A program made the position numbers and the translations under genes. DNA of 64,000 nt. It comes from Shinella sp. WSJ-2 (GTDB taxonomy: Bacteria > Pseudomonadota > Alphaproteobacteria > Rhizobiales > Rhizobiaceae). This document shows, piece by piece, positions 15,414 to 25,230 of this stretch. The stretch spans positions 372,001 to 436,000 of the forward strand of contig NZ_QWBU01000004.1 in assembly GCF_003432075.1 (NCBI RefSeq), read 5' to 3'. The notes under the pieces are model-generated. The model was not told the DNA's origin. It did not search any database and worked only from the letters and a program-made list of their open reading frames with translations. Within the stretch, counting starts at the first letter, position 1; every line of letters starts with the position of its first letter.

Positions 15414-16798
15414 GCCGTGATATCGCCACCCGCCCGCCGCAGGCCGCAGACATTGCCGAGGCCGAAGCTTTCCTTGCCGCACATCCGGAGATCACATCCT
15501 TCGATCTCGTGCTGATCGACCTCAACGGCATCGCACGCGGAAAGATCATCCGCCGGCATGAATTGCTGCCGATCTTCCGCTCTGGCCGACACCTGCCTGG
15601 CTCCATTCTCGGTCTCGACGTGACCGGCGAGGATGTAGAGGAAACCGGCCTCGTCTGGGCGGACGGCGATGCCGACCGCCGCGCCTGGCCGATACCGGGT
15701 TCGCTGGTTCCCCTGCCCTGGACCTCGCCGCCACGCGGCGAAGTCCGCCTCGCGCTTTTCGAACTCGACGGCACGCCGATGGCGGCCGATCCGCGCCATG
15801 CGCTGGCGCGTCAGGTGCAACTGCTGGAAGCCGATGGTTTCCATCCGGTTCTTGCCTATGAGCTGGAATTCTACCTGCTCGACCGTGAACACGCCGCCGA
15901 TGGTACCTTCCAGCCGCTGCGCCTGCCGCTCTCCGGCGAAAGGCCTGACGGCATTCAGGTCTATGGCGTCACCGAACTCGACCGGCTGGAACCCTTCATC
16001 GACGCCGTCTATCGGGGTGCAGAAGCGCAGGGCCTGCCCGTCGAGACGATGATTTCGGAATATGCCCAGGGCCAGTTCGAACTGACCCTGCGCCATGGCA
16101 GCGCCTTGCGGGCCGCCGATGATATTGCCATGCTGAAAAGGCTTATCCGGGCGCTCGCCGTGCGTCACGGCATGATGGCCTGCTTCATGGCCAAGCCCTT
16201 TGCCGGCCGCGCCGGCTCCGGCATGCATGTCCATGCAAGTCTTGCCGATGGCGAAGGCAACAACCTCTTCGCAGACCAGGGCGAGGCACTGTCGCCGCTC
16301 CTGAAACAGGCCATCGCGGGCCTTCTCGAAACCATGCACGAATCCATGCTGGTCTTCGCGCCCCATTTCAATTCATGGCGTCGTTTCTCCGCGCAGAGCT
16401 ATGCGCCGACCACGCCGACCTGGGGTACCAACAACCGCAGCGTCGCCGTGCGTGTCCCCGCCGGCTCGCCAGCCGGCCGCCATCTCGAGCAACGCGCCGC
16501 CGGTATCGATTCCAACCCCTATCTGGTTGGCGCAACGGTGCTGGCTGGCATGCGCAATGGGCTACTCGCCAAGGCCGACCCGGGCCCGGAAACGACCGCC
16601 TACGCCGAAGCCTTGGGCGACGAACTGCCGCCGGACTGGCGCAGTGCCATCGAGACGGCAACCCGCTCCGCCTTCCTCAAGGAAGCGCTTGGCGAAAAAC
16701 TGCATCACGTCTTCCTCGCCCTCAAGCGCGCAGAATACCGCCGCTTCGCCAGCGAGGTGACCGCGCTGGAACGTACGCTCTACGGTGAGACCGTCTAA
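15410..16798 (+). CDS. Glutamine synthetase-like ligase (gamma-glutamylpolyamine synthetase type)
   Basis: A 462-residue enzyme of the glutamine synthetase superfamily, shorter at the N-terminus than housekeeping GlnA. Visible are the beta-grasp start (FDLVLIDLNGIARGKIIRRHEL), the metal-site segments ELEFYLLD and SEYAQGQFELTL, GSGMHVHASL and the ATP/phosphate segment TWGTNNRSVAVRVP. The GTG start overlaps the aminotransferase stop as GTGA and has GGAGG upstream; a much longer open frame extending left lies in the aminotransferase and is not coding. PuuA-type enzymes glutamylate putrescine or other amines at ATP cost. Its operon with an acetylpolyamine deacetylase supports such a role; the exact amine is unknown. 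Confidence 0.88.
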   Translation: MSRDIATRPPQAADIAEAEAFLAAHPEITSFDLVLIDLNGIARGKIIRRHELLPIFRSGRHLPGSILGLDVTGEDVEETGLVWADGDADRRAWPIPGSLVPLPWTSPPRGEVRLALFELDGTPMAADPRHALARQVQLLEADGFHPVLAYELEFYLLDREHAADGTFQPLRLPLSGERPDGIQVYGVTELDRLEPFIDAVYRGAEAQGLPVETMISEYAQGQFELTLRHGSALRAADDIAMLKRLIRALAVRHGMMACFMAKPFAGRAGSGMHVHASLADGEGNNLFADQGEALSPLLKQAIAGLLETMHESMLVFAPHFNSWRRFSAQSYAPTTPTWGTNNRSVAVRVPAGSPAGRHLEQRAAGIDSNPYLVGATVLAGMRNGLLAKADPGPETTAYAEALGDELPPDWRSAIETATRSAFLKEALGEKLHHVFLALKRAEYRRFASEVTALERTLYGETV

Positions 16799-16800
16799 CG

Positions 16801-17835
16801 ATGAAAACCTTCTATACTTCCGATCATCACCTGCATCACAGCGGCATGGAGCTTTCGTTCGGCCGCATCGTCGAAACCTTCGAAAAGCCGGTGCGTGCCG
16901 AAATCGTGCTGAAGCGCGTGAAAGACGTCGGCCTCGGGCCGGTTCTGGAGCCAGCACCTTACGACCGCGCCGCAATCGAGCGCATCCACACACCAGACTA
17001 TCTGGATTTCCTGGAAAACGTATTCGATGAATGGCGTGCGGCCGGACGCGACGGCGAGGTCTGGCCCTATAGCTGGCGCCACCGCTCCATGCCAATGATC
17101 GATACCCCGCCCTCCGGTCTCGACGCGCGCCTGTCCTATTATTCCTTCGACATGGCAGGCTCGATCACCGAGACGACGTGGCAGGCCGCCAAGCGCGCCG
17201 CCGACACGGCCCTTGCCGGCGCGGACGCCGTGCTATCAGGCGAACGAGCCGCCTTCTCGCTCTGCCGCCCGCCGGGCCATCACGCAGGCCGCGATTTCTT
17301 CGGCGGCTATTGCTACCTTAACAATGCCGCCATCGCCGCCCAGCACTTCCTCGATAACGGCCACGACCGCGTCGCGATCTTCGACGTCGACTACCACCAC
17401 GGCAATGGCACACAGGAAATCTTCTACGACCGCGACGACGTGCTCCTGGCCAGCCTGCACGGCGACCCGGATTTCGAGTTTCCATTCCATCTCGGCTATG
17501 CCCGCGAACGCGGCGCCGGCAAGGGCGAAGGCTATAACCTCAACTACCCACTACCCTCAGGCACGCCCTGGAGCGAATGGCAGGCCGCCTTCGAGGACGC
17601 GCACGAAAAGATCCGCGCCTACGCCCCGACCGCCCTCGTCATCTCGCTCGGCGTAGATACGTTCAAGGACGATCCGATCTCGCAATTCAAGCTGGAGAGC
17701 GAGCACTTCCTGACGATCGGCAGCCGCATCGCCGATTTCGGCCTGCCGACGCTCTTCGTCATGGAAGGCGGCTACGCCGTCGACGCGCTCGGCGTCAACG
17801 CGGTGAATGTACTGCAGGGGTTTGAGGGCGCCTGA
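16801..17835 (+). CDS. Acetylpolyamine amidohydrolase (class II histone deacetylase family)
   Basis: A 344-residue zinc hydrolase that removes acetyl groups from acetylated polyamines in the cytoplasm. The active-site elements of the family are all present: the His pair in RPPGHHAG (H160, H161), zinc ligands in FDVDYHHGNGT (D197, H199) and the catalytic tyrosine in MEGGYAVDALG (Y325). These numbers match the Mycoplana acetylpolyamine deacetylase with an offset of two. It starts 2 bases after the ligase stop, so the three genes form one operon. The product, a free polyamine, would feed the aminotransferase or the glutamylating ligase. Confidence 0.92.
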   Translation: MKTFYTSDHHLHHSGMELSFGRIVETFEKPVRAEIVLKRVKDVGLGPVLEPAPYDRAAIERIHTPDYLDFLENVFDEWRAAGRDGEVWPYSWRHRSMPMIDTPPSGLDARLSYYSFDMAGSITETTWQAAKRAADTALAGADAVLSGERAAFSLCRPPGHHAGRDFFGGYCYLNNAAIAAQHFLDNGHDRVAIFDVDYHHGNGTQEIFYDRDDVLLASLHGDPDFEFPFHLGYARERGAGKGEGYNLNYPLPSGTPWSEWQAAFEDAHEKIRAYAPTALVISLGVDTFKDDPISQFKLESEHFLTIGSRIADFGLPTLFVMEGGYAVDALGVNAVNVLQGFEGA

Positions 17836-17847
17836 GGCGCTCTCAAA
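17821..17847. terminator. Hairpin spanning two convergent stop codons
   Basis: TTTGAGGGCGCC (17821-17832) and GGCGCTCTCAAA (17836-17847) form a 12-base stem with one mismatch around the loop TGA. The hairpin includes the last codons of the amidohydrolase and of the lactate dehydrogenase-type gene, which converge here 7 bases apart. It may end transcription from both sides, although there is no long T run on either strand. Confidence 0.4.
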
Positions 17848-18991
17848 CGTCCTTGAGCAGATTGTTGCGTGACAGGTTCTTCACGTCACGCTCGCCGCAG
17901 AGCGCCATGGTGATGTCGAGTTCCTTGCGGATGATCTCGAGCGTGCGGCGCACGCCAGCCTTGCCGCCAGCGCCGAGGCCGTAGAGGAAGGGGCGGCCGA
18001 TATAGGTGCCCTTGGCGCCATAGCACAGTGCCTTCAACACATCCTGGCCGGAGCGGATACCACCGTCGAGGTGCACTTCCATCTGATCGCCGACGGCATC
18101 GACGATGCGCGGCAGCATGCTGATCGAGGAAGCCGCGCCATCGAGTTGACGGCCGCCGTGGTTGGAAACGATGATCGCATCAGCGCCGCTGCCGAGCGAC
18201 ATGCGGGCATCTTCTTCGTCGAGGATGCCTTTGAGGATTAGCTTGCCACCCCAGCGTTCCCTGATCCATTCGATGTCCTTCCAGGACAGCTGCGGGTCGA
18301 ACTGTTCCGAGGTCCATGAGGAGAGCGAGGAAAGGTCGCCGACCCCCTTGGCGTGACCGACGATATTGCCGAACGTCCGGCGCTTAGTGCCGAGCATATC
18401 GAAGCACCAGAAGGGCCGCGTCGCCATCTGCCAGAGATGTTTCGGCGTGAAGCGCGGCGGGGCGGACAGGCCGTTGCGCAGATCCTTGTGGCGCTGGCCG
18501 AGGATCTGCAGGTCAAGCGTCAACACCAGCGCGGAGCAGCCGGCGGCCTTGGCACGATCGATGAGATTGAGCACAAAATCCCGGTCCTGCATCACGTAAA
18601 GCTGGAACCAGAAGGGCTTCGAGGTGACGGAGCGCACATCCTCGATCGAGCAGATGCTCATGGTCGAGAGCGTGAAGGGCACGCCAAATTCCTCGGCCGC
18701 CTGGGCGGCCAGCATTTCGCCATCGGCATGCTGCATGCCGGTGAAGCCGGTCGGCGCAATGGCGACGGGCATCGAGACCTTCTCGCCGATCATTTCGCTG
18801 GCCAGCGACCGGTTGCTCATATCGACCAGCACGCGCTGGCGCAGCTTGACCTTGTGGAAGTCCTCTTCGTTGGCGCGGTAGGTACCTTCGGTCCAGGCGC
18901 CCGAATCCGCGTATTCGAAGAACATTTTTGGCACACGACGACGTGCCTGCTCTTTAAGGTCGCTGATCGTCAGGGCCTGCTCTACGCTCAT
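17843..18991 (-). CDS. lldD: FMN-dependent alpha-hydroxy acid dehydrogenase (L-lactate dehydrogenase type)
   Basis: A 382-residue flavoprotein that oxidises L-lactate or a related 2-hydroxy acid, usually membrane-associated and passing electrons to quinone. The family pattern is clear: FFEYADSGAWTEGTYRAN near the N-terminus, PVAIAPTGFTGMQHADGE, ALVLTLDLQILGQRHKDLRNG, LILKGILDEEDA, the active-site histidine in VSNHGGRQLDGA and the phosphate-binding HLDGGIRSGQDVLKAL. The ATG follows GAGGA; longer open sequence upstream lacks a site. The length matches LldD. Glycolate, mandelate or other hydroxy acids remain possible substrates. It has its own AT-rich upstream region and ends at a hairpin. Confidence 0.88.
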   Translation of the reverse strand: MSVEQALTISDLKEQARRRVPKMFFEYADSGAWTEGTYRANEEDFHKVKLRQRVLVDMSNRSLASEMIGEKVSMPVAIAPTGFTGMQHADGEMLAAQAAEEFGVPFTLSTMSICSIEDVRSVTSKPFWFQLYVMQDRDFVLNLIDRAKAAGCSALVLTLDLQILGQRHKDLRNGLSAPPRFTPKHLWQMATRPFWCFDMLGTKRRTFGNIVGHAKGVGDLSSLSSWTSEQFDPQLSWKDIEWIRERWGGKLILKGILDEEDARMSLGSGADAIIVSNHGGRQLDGAASSISMLPRIVDAVGDQMEVHLDGGIRSGQDVLKALCYGAKGTYIGRPFLYGLGAGGKAGVRRTLEIIRKELDITMALCGERDVKNLSRNNLLKDV

Positions 18992-19153
18992 CTCGTCCTC
19001 ACAAGTCGGGCCGCGGCCACGACATTCCGTCCATAGGGATGTGAAATCTTTAAGAGCAGGATGGTGGGGCGGCAAGGGTTCGCACGCACAATCCTCCATG
19101 AATGATCTATTTATCAATAAAAATATTTTGCCGATATGGATGGATCGGGACGC

Positions 19154-19190
19154 CAAAAGAAAACGCCCTCCCGGCGGAACCGGAAGGGCG
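19154..19190 (-). terminator. Rho-independent terminator of the aldolase gene
   Basis: Arms CGCCCTCCCGG (19164-19174) and CCGGAAGGGCG (19180-19190) form an 11-base stem with one mismatch around a 5-base loop. Read on the minus strand the stem is followed by TTTTCTTTT. It lies 23 bases past the aldolase stop. Confidence 0.85.
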
Positions 19191-19212
19191 CGGAACGATC
19201 CTGCGATCGCGC

Positions 19213-20256
19213 TTAATTCGTCGCGTAGAATTTCGCCATGTCGGGCAGACGCTTGACGCGGATGCTAGAGGCCTTGCCAGCGGTGCGAAAGGCTTCGAAA
19301 CGCTCGCGGCAAACTTCCTGCATGCGGGCGGTCGCCGGCTTCAGGTAGGTGCGCGGGTCGAAATTATCAGGCTTCTCCTTGAAATTCTTGCGGATGGTGC
19401 CGGTCATGGCGAGACGCAGGTCGGTGTCGATATTGACCTTGCGCACGCCAAGCGGGATCGCCTTCTGGATTTCGGCGACCGGAACGCCCCAGGTCTGCTT
19501 CATCTCGCCGCCATAGGCGGTGAAGAGATCCTGCAGGTCCTGCGGAACCGACGAGGAGCCGTGCATGACGAGATGCGTGTTCGGCAGCTTCTTGTTGATC
19601 TTGGCGATCGTCTCGATCGACAGGATGTCGCCATCCGGCGCGCGGGTGAACTTGTAGGCGCCGTGGCTAGTGCCGATAGCGACGGCAAGCGCATCGACGC
19701 CGGTCTTGGAGACGAAGTCGAGCGCCTGGTCCGGATCGGTCAGCAGTTCGTCGCGCGTCAGTTTGCCTTCGAAGCCGTGGCCGTCTTCCTTTTCACCGGC
19801 GCCCGTTTCCAGGTTACCGAGACAGCCAAGCTCGCCTTCAACCGAAACGCCGGCCGCATGCGCGATCTTCACGACTTCCGCCGTGACGTCGACATTGTAT
19901 TCGTAGCTGGCGATTGACTTGCCGTCGGCGAGCAGCGAGCCGTCCATCATGACGGAGGTGAAGCCATTGGTGATCGCCGAAATGCAGGTCGAGGGCTGGT
20001 CGCCGTGGTCGAGATGCAGGCAGACCGGGATATGCGGATATTCTTCGGCCGCGCCCAGGATGAGGTGACGCAGGAACGCATCGCCCGCATAGGAGCGCGC
20101 ACCGCGGCTGGCCTGCAGGATCACCGGGGAGTCCGTCGCATCGGCTGCGCGCATCACCGCCTGGACATATTCCAGGTTGTTGACGTTGAAGGCCGGCAGT
20201 GCGTAGTCGTTCTCCGCTGCGTGGTCGAGCAATTGCCGCATGGTGATCAATGCCAT
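19213..20256 (-). CDS. Fructose-bisphosphate aldolase, class II (CbbA/Fba type)
   Basis: A 347-residue zinc aldolase that cleaves fructose 1,6-bisphosphate to dihydroxyacetone phosphate and glyceraldehyde 3-phosphate in glycolysis, gluconeogenesis or the Calvin cycle. Zinc and substrate motifs are visible: [40 protein letters not shown] and [15 protein letters not shown]. The length and the long insertion after ELGCLGN place it in the CbbA-like (type B) subgroup. GGAGGAC precedes the ATG. It is monocistronic with a strong terminator. No Calvin-cycle neighbours are in the window, so a general central-carbon role is more likely. Confidence 0.94.
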   Translation of the reverse strand: MALITMRQLLDHAAENDYALPAFNVNNLEYVQAVMRAADATDSPVILQASRGARSYAGDAFLRHLILGAAEEYPHIPVCLHLDHGDQPSTCISAITNGFTSVMMDGSLLADGKSIASYEYNVDVTAEVVKIAHAAGVSVEGELGCLGNLETGAGEKEDGHGFEGKLTRDELLTDPDQALDFVSKTGVDALAVAIGTSHGAYKFTRAPDGDILSIETIAKINKKLPNTHLVMHGSSSVPQDLQDLFTAYGGEMKQTWGVPVAEIQKAIPLGVRKVNIDTDLRLAMTGTIRKNFKEKPDNFDPRTYLKPATARMQEVCRERFEAFRTAGKASSIRVKRLPDMAKFYATN

Positions 20257-20400
20257 TCCTGTCCTCCTTTAGGATGCTGATTTCACGGGTTGGCGGCACT
20301 ATTCACAGAACAGTCCGCCATATGCAACAGCCCTCAAAGACCACAGTGTAAGGCAAATCGATTAAATGGCATAAGCGAAATAAATTTCTCGTGGACAGGG

Positions 20401-20431
20401 TAAAAATCCGGCCCGCTCGCGCAGGCCGGAT
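20401..20431 (-). terminator. Rho-independent terminator of ftsK
   Basis: Perfect 8-base arms ATCCGGCC (20406-20413) and GGCCGGAT (20424-20431), loop of 10, followed on the minus strand by TTTTTA. It lies about 70 bases beyond the translocase stop. The rest of the gap to the aldolase gene shows no coding signal. Confidence 0.8.
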
Positions 20432-20503
20432 CCGGAAAATCTATCCATTTCAAATAAGTACGACAAATGCCCAACAATCGGGCAATCGCCTCGGGAGAAA
20501 ATC

Positions 20504-23209
20504 TCAGTCGTCTTCGGCCGGTTCCGGCGCCTGGAAGCTGCCGCGCTCGCCCGAGATGATCTCGCGCTTGCCGACATGGTTGGCCGGGCCGACGAGGCCT
20601 TCCTTCTCCATGCGCTCGACGAGGGACGCGGCGCGGTTGTAGCCGACGGCGAGGCGGCGCTGGATATAGGAGGTCGAGCACTTGCGGTCGCGCAGCACGA
20701 CCTTGACGGCCTTCTCGTAGAGATCATCGCCATCCTCGGCAGCGATATCGCCCTTGTCGAAGACGGCACCGCCCGTTGCCGGCTTTTCCTCTTCCTCTTC
20801 TTCCTCGTCGGCCGTCACCGTCTCCAGATATTCCGGACGACCCTGGGCCTTGAGATGCAGCACGACCTTTTCGACTTCCTCGTCGGAGACGAAAGGACCA
20901 TGGACGCGCGAGATGCGCCCACCGCCGGCCATATGCAGCATGTCGCCCTGGCCGAGCAGCTGTTCGGCACCCTGCTCGCCGAGGATGGTGCGGCTGTCGA
21001 TCTTCGACGTCACCTGGAAGGAGATGCGCGTCGGGAAGTTCGCCTTGATCGTGCCGGTGATGACATCGACAGAGGGGCGCTGCGTCGCCATGATCAGGTG
21101 GATGCCGGCGGCACGCGCCATCTGGGCGAGACGCTGGATCGCGCCTTCGATCTCCTTGCCGGCGACCATCATCAGGTCGGCCATCTCGTCGACGATGACG
21201 ACGATATAGGGCATCGGATCGAGCGAGAGTTCCTGCTCCTCGTTGATCGCCTCGCCGGTTCCCTTGTCGAAACCGGTCTGCACGCTGATCGAGATCGTCT
21301 CGCCCTTGTCGCGGGCGGCGGCAACACGGGTGTTGTAGCCGTCGATATTGCGCACGCCGAGGCGCGACATCTTGCGATAGCGATCCTCCATTTCGCGCAC
21401 CGCCCATTTCAGCGCCATGACGGCCTTCTTGGGATCGGTAACGACAGGGGTCAGAAGGTGCGGAATGCCGTCGTAGATCGACAGTTCCAGCATCTTGGGA
21501 TCGACCATGATCAAGCGGCACTCTTCCGGGCGGAAGCGGTAGAGCAGCGAGAGGATCATCGTGTTGATGGCGACCGACTTGCCCGAGCCGGTGGTGCCGG
21601 CGACGAGCAGATGCGGCATCTTCGCGAGTTCCGCGATGACGGGTTCGCCACCGATCGTCTTGCCCAGGCACAGCGGCAGCTTGAAGCCGGTGCGGGCGAA
21701 ATCCTGGCTCTCGATCATCTCGCGGAAATAGACCGTCTCTCGCGTCTGGTTCGGCAGTTCGATACCGATGACATTGCGGCCGGGCACGACCGCGACACGG
21801 GCCGAAAGCGCCGACATGGAACGGGCGATATCGTCGGCAAGGCCGATGACCCGCGAGGACTTCACGCCGGGAGCCGGCTCGAATTCATAGAGCGTGACGA
21901 CCGGGCCGGGGCGGACATGGATGATCTCGCCGCGAACACCGAAGTCTTCCAGAACGCTTTCAAGAAGGCCGGCATTCTGTTCCAGCTGTTCCTGCGTCAG
22001 CACGAAGCCGACGGTGCGCGGCGGCTCCTGCAAGAGGTCACGCGGCGGATATTCGTAGGTATCGCCGGCGGGCGTTGCCATAGTGACCTGGAAGGGCTTG
22101 GCACGGGAAAGCACCGAAGACGGCATTTCGCGCGTAGGTTCGGCGGACGGAACCGGCGACACGGCGGCGGACGGCGCAGGCTTGAACTCGAAAACCGGCA
22201 GGACGACCTCAGCGAGCGGCTCGACGACGGGCGCCGGAACCACGGCAACCGGCTCGACCTTCACCTCGGGCACGATAACGGCGGGTTCGGCGACGATAGT
22301 GCGGACCGTTGCCGGACGGCATTCGACGACGCGGAAGAGCGACGCGATGGAGGACGGTTCTTCGCGCACCTCGGCGACCAGCGTCGGCGCGGGCGGGGCG
22401 ACCACAGGCGCCGGTGTCGGCAACGGCATGCGCACGACGGTTGCGGCCACGGCAGGTTTTACCCGGACCTCGACGGCATCCTCGTCGGGAACGAACGTTT
22501 CCCAGAAGGCATGGTCCGAGAGATTGGCAAAACGGGCAATGGCGCCGCGGACATCCGCCTTCACGGTGGGTTTTGCGGCGTTCACGACGGGTGCGGCCAT
22601 GCGCGGGACGATCGGCGCGCTGGGTTTGAACACCACGGCGGAATTGGCGGGCGTGCCGCTCGTGCCGGCATCGACCACGGCCTGAACGAGCGGCGGGGCG
22701 GGTTCGGCCGGTGCGGGGCCGACAGCAGCGGCCTCCGCCTGCTGCTCCTCGGAGCGTCGGCGGCGATCCTCGAGGGCCTCGCGCAGGCGCTGGAGCAATT
22801 CGCTCTGGCTGAGCTGCGGCGTCAGGATCGGCTGCGCTGCCTGAACCGGCTGCTCGACCGTTTCAGCGGCCGGCTGGGCCTGCTGTGCCTCTTCGGCGGC
22901 AGCTTCCTCGATCTTGGCGGCGACCTTGTCGGGCGTGCGGGTGAAACGAACGTTCGGGGCCATGTAGAAATGGCTCTCCCAGCTGCCATCGGAAAACTGG
23001 CCCGGATCGTAGCTGCGCAGCGCCGGCGAGCGGAACCGCGGATGATAGGCCTCGTCGTTCGCCACCGGCTCATCCGCGGCGTGCCAATCCTCGATTTCCG
23101 GCGCCATCTCCGGCAAGGCGTTGTTTTCATAGGAGGAGTACGCCGATTGCTCGTCGTTCTGCTCTTCGGTTTCGAGGACGGGATAGAAGTTTGTTCTGGA
23201 AATACGCAT
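20504..23209 (-). CDS. ftsK: DNA translocase FtsK/SpoIIIE family, without N-terminal membrane domain
   Basis: About 901 residues. The C-terminal motor is complete: the alpha-domain region begins near residue 400 ([21 protein letters not shown]), Walker A GTTGSGKS is near residues 537-544, Walker [12 protein letters not shown] near 667, and a gamma winged helix ([38 protein letters not shown]) lies near 825-890. It should pump double-stranded DNA and, through gamma, recognise polar KOPS-type sites. The first roughly 400 residues are acidic, then Ala/Pro/Val-rich and low-complexity, with no hydrophobic segment long enough to span a membrane, unlike canonical FtsK. I use the ATG at MRISRTNF; a GTG 12 bases upstream is the alternative. 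The gene is alone and ends at its own terminator. Confidence 0.9.
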   Translation of the reverse strand: MRISRTNFYPVLETEEQNDEQSAYSSYENNALPEMAPEIEDWHAADEPVANDEAYHPRFRSPALRSYDPGQFSDGSWESHFYMAPNVRFTRTPDKVAAKIEEAAAEEAQQAQPAAETVEQPVQAAQPILTPQLSQSELLQRLREALEDRRRRSEEQQAEAAAVGPAPAEPAPPLVQAVVDAGTSGTPANSAVVFKPSAPIVPRMAAPVVNAAKPTVKADVRGAIARFANLSDHAFWETFVPDEDAVEVRVKPAVAATVVRMPLPTPAPVVAPPAPTLVAEVREEPSSIASLFRVVECRPATVRTIVAEPAVIVPEVKVEPVAVVPAPVVEPLAEVVLPVFEFKPAPSAAVSPVPSAEPTREMPSSVLSRAKPFQVTMATPAGDTYEYPPRDLLQEPPRTVGFVLTQEQLEQNAGLLESVLEDFGVRGEIIHVRPGPVVTLYEFEPAPGVKSSRVIGLADDIARSMSALSARVAVVPGRNVIGIELPNQTRETVYFREMIESQDFARTGFKLPLCLGKTIGGEPVIAELAKMPHLLVAGTTGSGKSVAINTMILSLLYRFRPEECRLIMVDPKMLELSIYDGIPHLLTPVVTDPKKAVMALKWAVREMEDRYRKMSRLGVRNIDGYNTRVAAARDKGETISISVQTGFDKGTGEAINEEQELSLDPMPYIVVIVDEMADLMMVAGKEIEGAIQRLAQMARAAGIHLIMATQRPSVDVITGTIKANFPTRISFQVTSKIDSRTILGEQGAEQLLGQGDMLHMAGGGRISRVHGPFVSDEEVEKVVLHLKAQGRPEYLETVTADEEEEEEEKPATGGAVFDKGDIAAEDGDDLYEKAVKVVLRDRKCSTSYIQRRLAVGYNRAASLVERMEKEGLVGPANHVGKREIISGERGSFQAPEPAEDD

Positions 23210-23316
23210 GAACCTGCACACTCGACGATCATTGCCGATAGGGATGCGTAGATGGTTAGGAAATGAAGGTTAACAATGTCTTTGGACGCGACCGAAATCG
23301 TCTACCGAATCCTGTT

Positions 23317-24384
23317 TCAGTCCACCCGTTTTCCCTCGCCATTGAAGAGGTGAAGCCTGTTCTGCGGCAGGTCGACGCGCACGGCAGGGCCGGGAGTGAG
23401 CATGCGACGATCCTGTGTAAAAATTTTCATCGGGATGCCATGGACCGTCACATGCATGATGATTCCAAAGCCCGTCGGCTCGATGAGATCGACCGCGGCC
23501 TCCAGCGCGCCGGTATCGGCAAGAATCACATGCTCGGGACGGATGCCGAGCGTCGCCGCCGAGCCTGATTCGAGACCGTCGCGTTTGCGGATGGGCAGCG
23601 TCGTACCACTCGGGAGCCTCATATCCGCGTGGTCGCCGGAAACGAGATAGCGACCCTCGAAGAAATTCATGCCGGGTGAACCGATGAAGCCGGCGACGAA
23701 GAGATTGGCCGGCCGGTCATAAAGTTCGAGCGGCGAGCCGACCTGCTGGACGATGCCGCCATGCATCGCGACGATGCGGTCCGCCAGTGTCATCGCCTCG
23801 ATCTGGTCATGCGTGACGTAGATGGACGTCGCACGAAGATCGCCGTGTAGCTTCTTGATTTCGGCGCGCATCTGCTCGCGCAGGCGGGCGTCGAGGTTCG
23901 ACAGCGGCTCATCGAAGAGGAAGGCCTTCGGCTGGCGCACGATGGCGCGGCCCATTGCGACGCGTTGGCGCTGGCCGCCGGAGAGCGCCTTGGGGCGGCG
24001 TTCCAGCAGCGGTTCCAGCCCGAGCTTGACGGCGGCCCCGCCGACGGCACTGGCAATTTTCTCCTTGGCGGAGCGGCGCAGGCGCAGGCTGTAGCTCATA
24101 TTGTCGGCGACGCTCATATGCGGATAGAGCGCGTAGGACTGGAACACCATGGCGATGTCGCGGTCTTTTGGCGCGAGATCGTTGACCCGTTTGCCGTCGA
24201 TCTGGATGTCGCCGGACGTGACATCCTCCAACCCCGCGATCATGCGTAGCAGGGTGGATTTGCCGCAGCCGGAAGGGCCGACCAGCACGATGAACTCGCC
24301 GTCTTGAATGGTGAGGTCGACGCCGTGCAGGACTGGAAAGGCGCCGAAGCTTTTGCGGACAGTCTGGATATCGATGGAAGCCAT
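23317..24384 (-). CDS. ABC transporter ATPase, sugar type (UgpC/MalK-like)
   Basis: A 355-residue ATPase of carbohydrate importers. Walker A GPSGCGKST is at residues 36-44, with FQSYALYPHMSV, the signature LSGGQRQRVAMGRAIVR, Walker B FLFDEPLSNLDA and a C-terminal OB/TOBE domain (SAATLGIRPEHVILAD). AAAGG precedes the ATG. It is the last gene of a leftward operon with two permeases, a binding protein, a PLP enzyme and a FadR-type regulator. The 95 bases beyond its upstream-side neighbour ftsK contain no gene. Confidence 0.93.
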   Translation of the reverse strand: MASIDIQTVRKSFGAFPVLHGVDLTIQDGEFIVLVGPSGCGKSTLLRMIAGLEDVTSGDIQIDGKRVNDLAPKDRDIAMVFQSYALYPHMSVADNMSYSLRLRRSAKEKIASAVGGAAVKLGLEPLLERRPKALSGGQRQRVAMGRAIVRQPKAFLFDEPLSNLDARLREQMRAEIKKLHGDLRATSIYVTHDQIEAMTLADRIVAMHGGIVQQVGSPLELYDRPANLFVAGFIGSPGMNFFEGRYLVSGDHADMRLPSGTTLPIRKRDGLESGSAATLGIRPEHVILADTGALEAAVDLIEPTGFGIIMHVTVHGIPMKIFTQDRRMLTPGPAVRVDLPQNRLHLFNGEGKRVD

Positions 24385-24395
24385 GGGAAAACCTT

Positions 24396-25226
24396 TCAGC
24401 CTTTGACCGCGCCGGCCGTCAGGCCCTGCACGAGATAGCGCTGGATGAGCAGGAAGAAGAGGCAGGCCGGGATGAGCGCGAGCACGCCCGCGGCCATCAT
24501 CTGCCCGAAATCGACCGAGAATTTCGAAACGAAGGTGAGAAGCCCGACCGGGAAGGTCGAGGCATCGTTGCCCGAGATCAGCATCAGCGCGAAGAGCAGT
24601 TCGCTCCAGGCGGCCGTGAAGACGAAGCCGAGCGTGGCGGCGATTCCGGGCAGCGTCAGCGGCAGGATGATCTGGCGGAAGGCGACGAACTGCGTTGCCC
24701 CATCGATCATCGCCGCCTCCTCCAGGTCCTTCGGAATGCCGTCGAAGAACGACTGCATGAGGAAGGTGGCGAATGGCACGTTAAAGGCGGTGTAGACGAG
24801 GACGAGGCCGGGGAGGCTGTTCGTCAGGCCGAGTGGCGAGAGCATCTTGAAGATCGGCGCCACCAGCATGACCAAGGGGAACATCTGCGTGATCAGCATC
24901 AGCGCGACGATCCAGTATTTTGCCCGGAAGTTGAAGCGCGACAGCGCATAGCCGGCAAGCGAGGCGAGGATCGTCACCGTGACGGCGGTGGAGCCGGCGA
25001 CGATGAGGCTGTTCTTGAAGAAGGTCGGGAAGGCACTGTGCGCGATGACGAACGAATAGTGCTCGAACGTCGTGCGCGACGGCCACATTCGTACACCTTC
25101 ACTGTAGAGCAGGTCGTTCGGCGTCACGGACACCTTCAGCAGCCAGAACAGCGGGAAGAGCGCGAAGACGACATAGGCGAGGATCGCCAGGCGATGCAGG
25201 ACGGTGAGTATAGGTTTGCTTCTCAT
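24396..25226 (-). CDS. ABC transporter permease, carbohydrate type (MalG/UgpE-like)
   Basis: A 276-residue inner-membrane permease with about six segments, beginning VLHRLAILAYVVFALFPLFWLLKVSV. The EAA loop that contacts the ATPase reads EEAAMIDGATQFVAFRQIILPLTLPGIAA. I place the start at the ATG after GGTGAGGAC, 4 bases beyond the stop of the partner permease; a longer frame extends 42 bases upstream into that gene. It is the second membrane subunit of the sugar-type importer. Confidence 0.92.
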   Translation of the reverse strand: MRSKPILTVLHRLAILAYVVFALFPLFWLLKVSVTPNDLLYSEGVRMWPSRTTFEHYSFVIAHSAFPTFFKNSLIVAGSTAVTVTILASLAGYALSRFNFRAKYWIVALMLITQMFPLVMLVAPIFKMLSPLGLTNSLPGLVLVYTAFNVPFATFLMQSFFDGIPKDLEEAAMIDGATQFVAFRQIILPLTLPGIAATLGFVFTAAWSELLFALMLISGNDASTFPVGLLTFVSKFSVDFGQMMAAGVLALIPACLFFLLIQRYLVQGLTAGAVKG

Positions 25227-25230
25227 GTCC

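Noticed and set aside
20576-23251. A continuous 891-codon open frame on the plus strand opposite ftsK
   Set aside because: It is the mirror of a GC-rich coding frame; the product is His/Arg/Asp-rich with no domain, and the minus strand encodes an intact FtsK motor.
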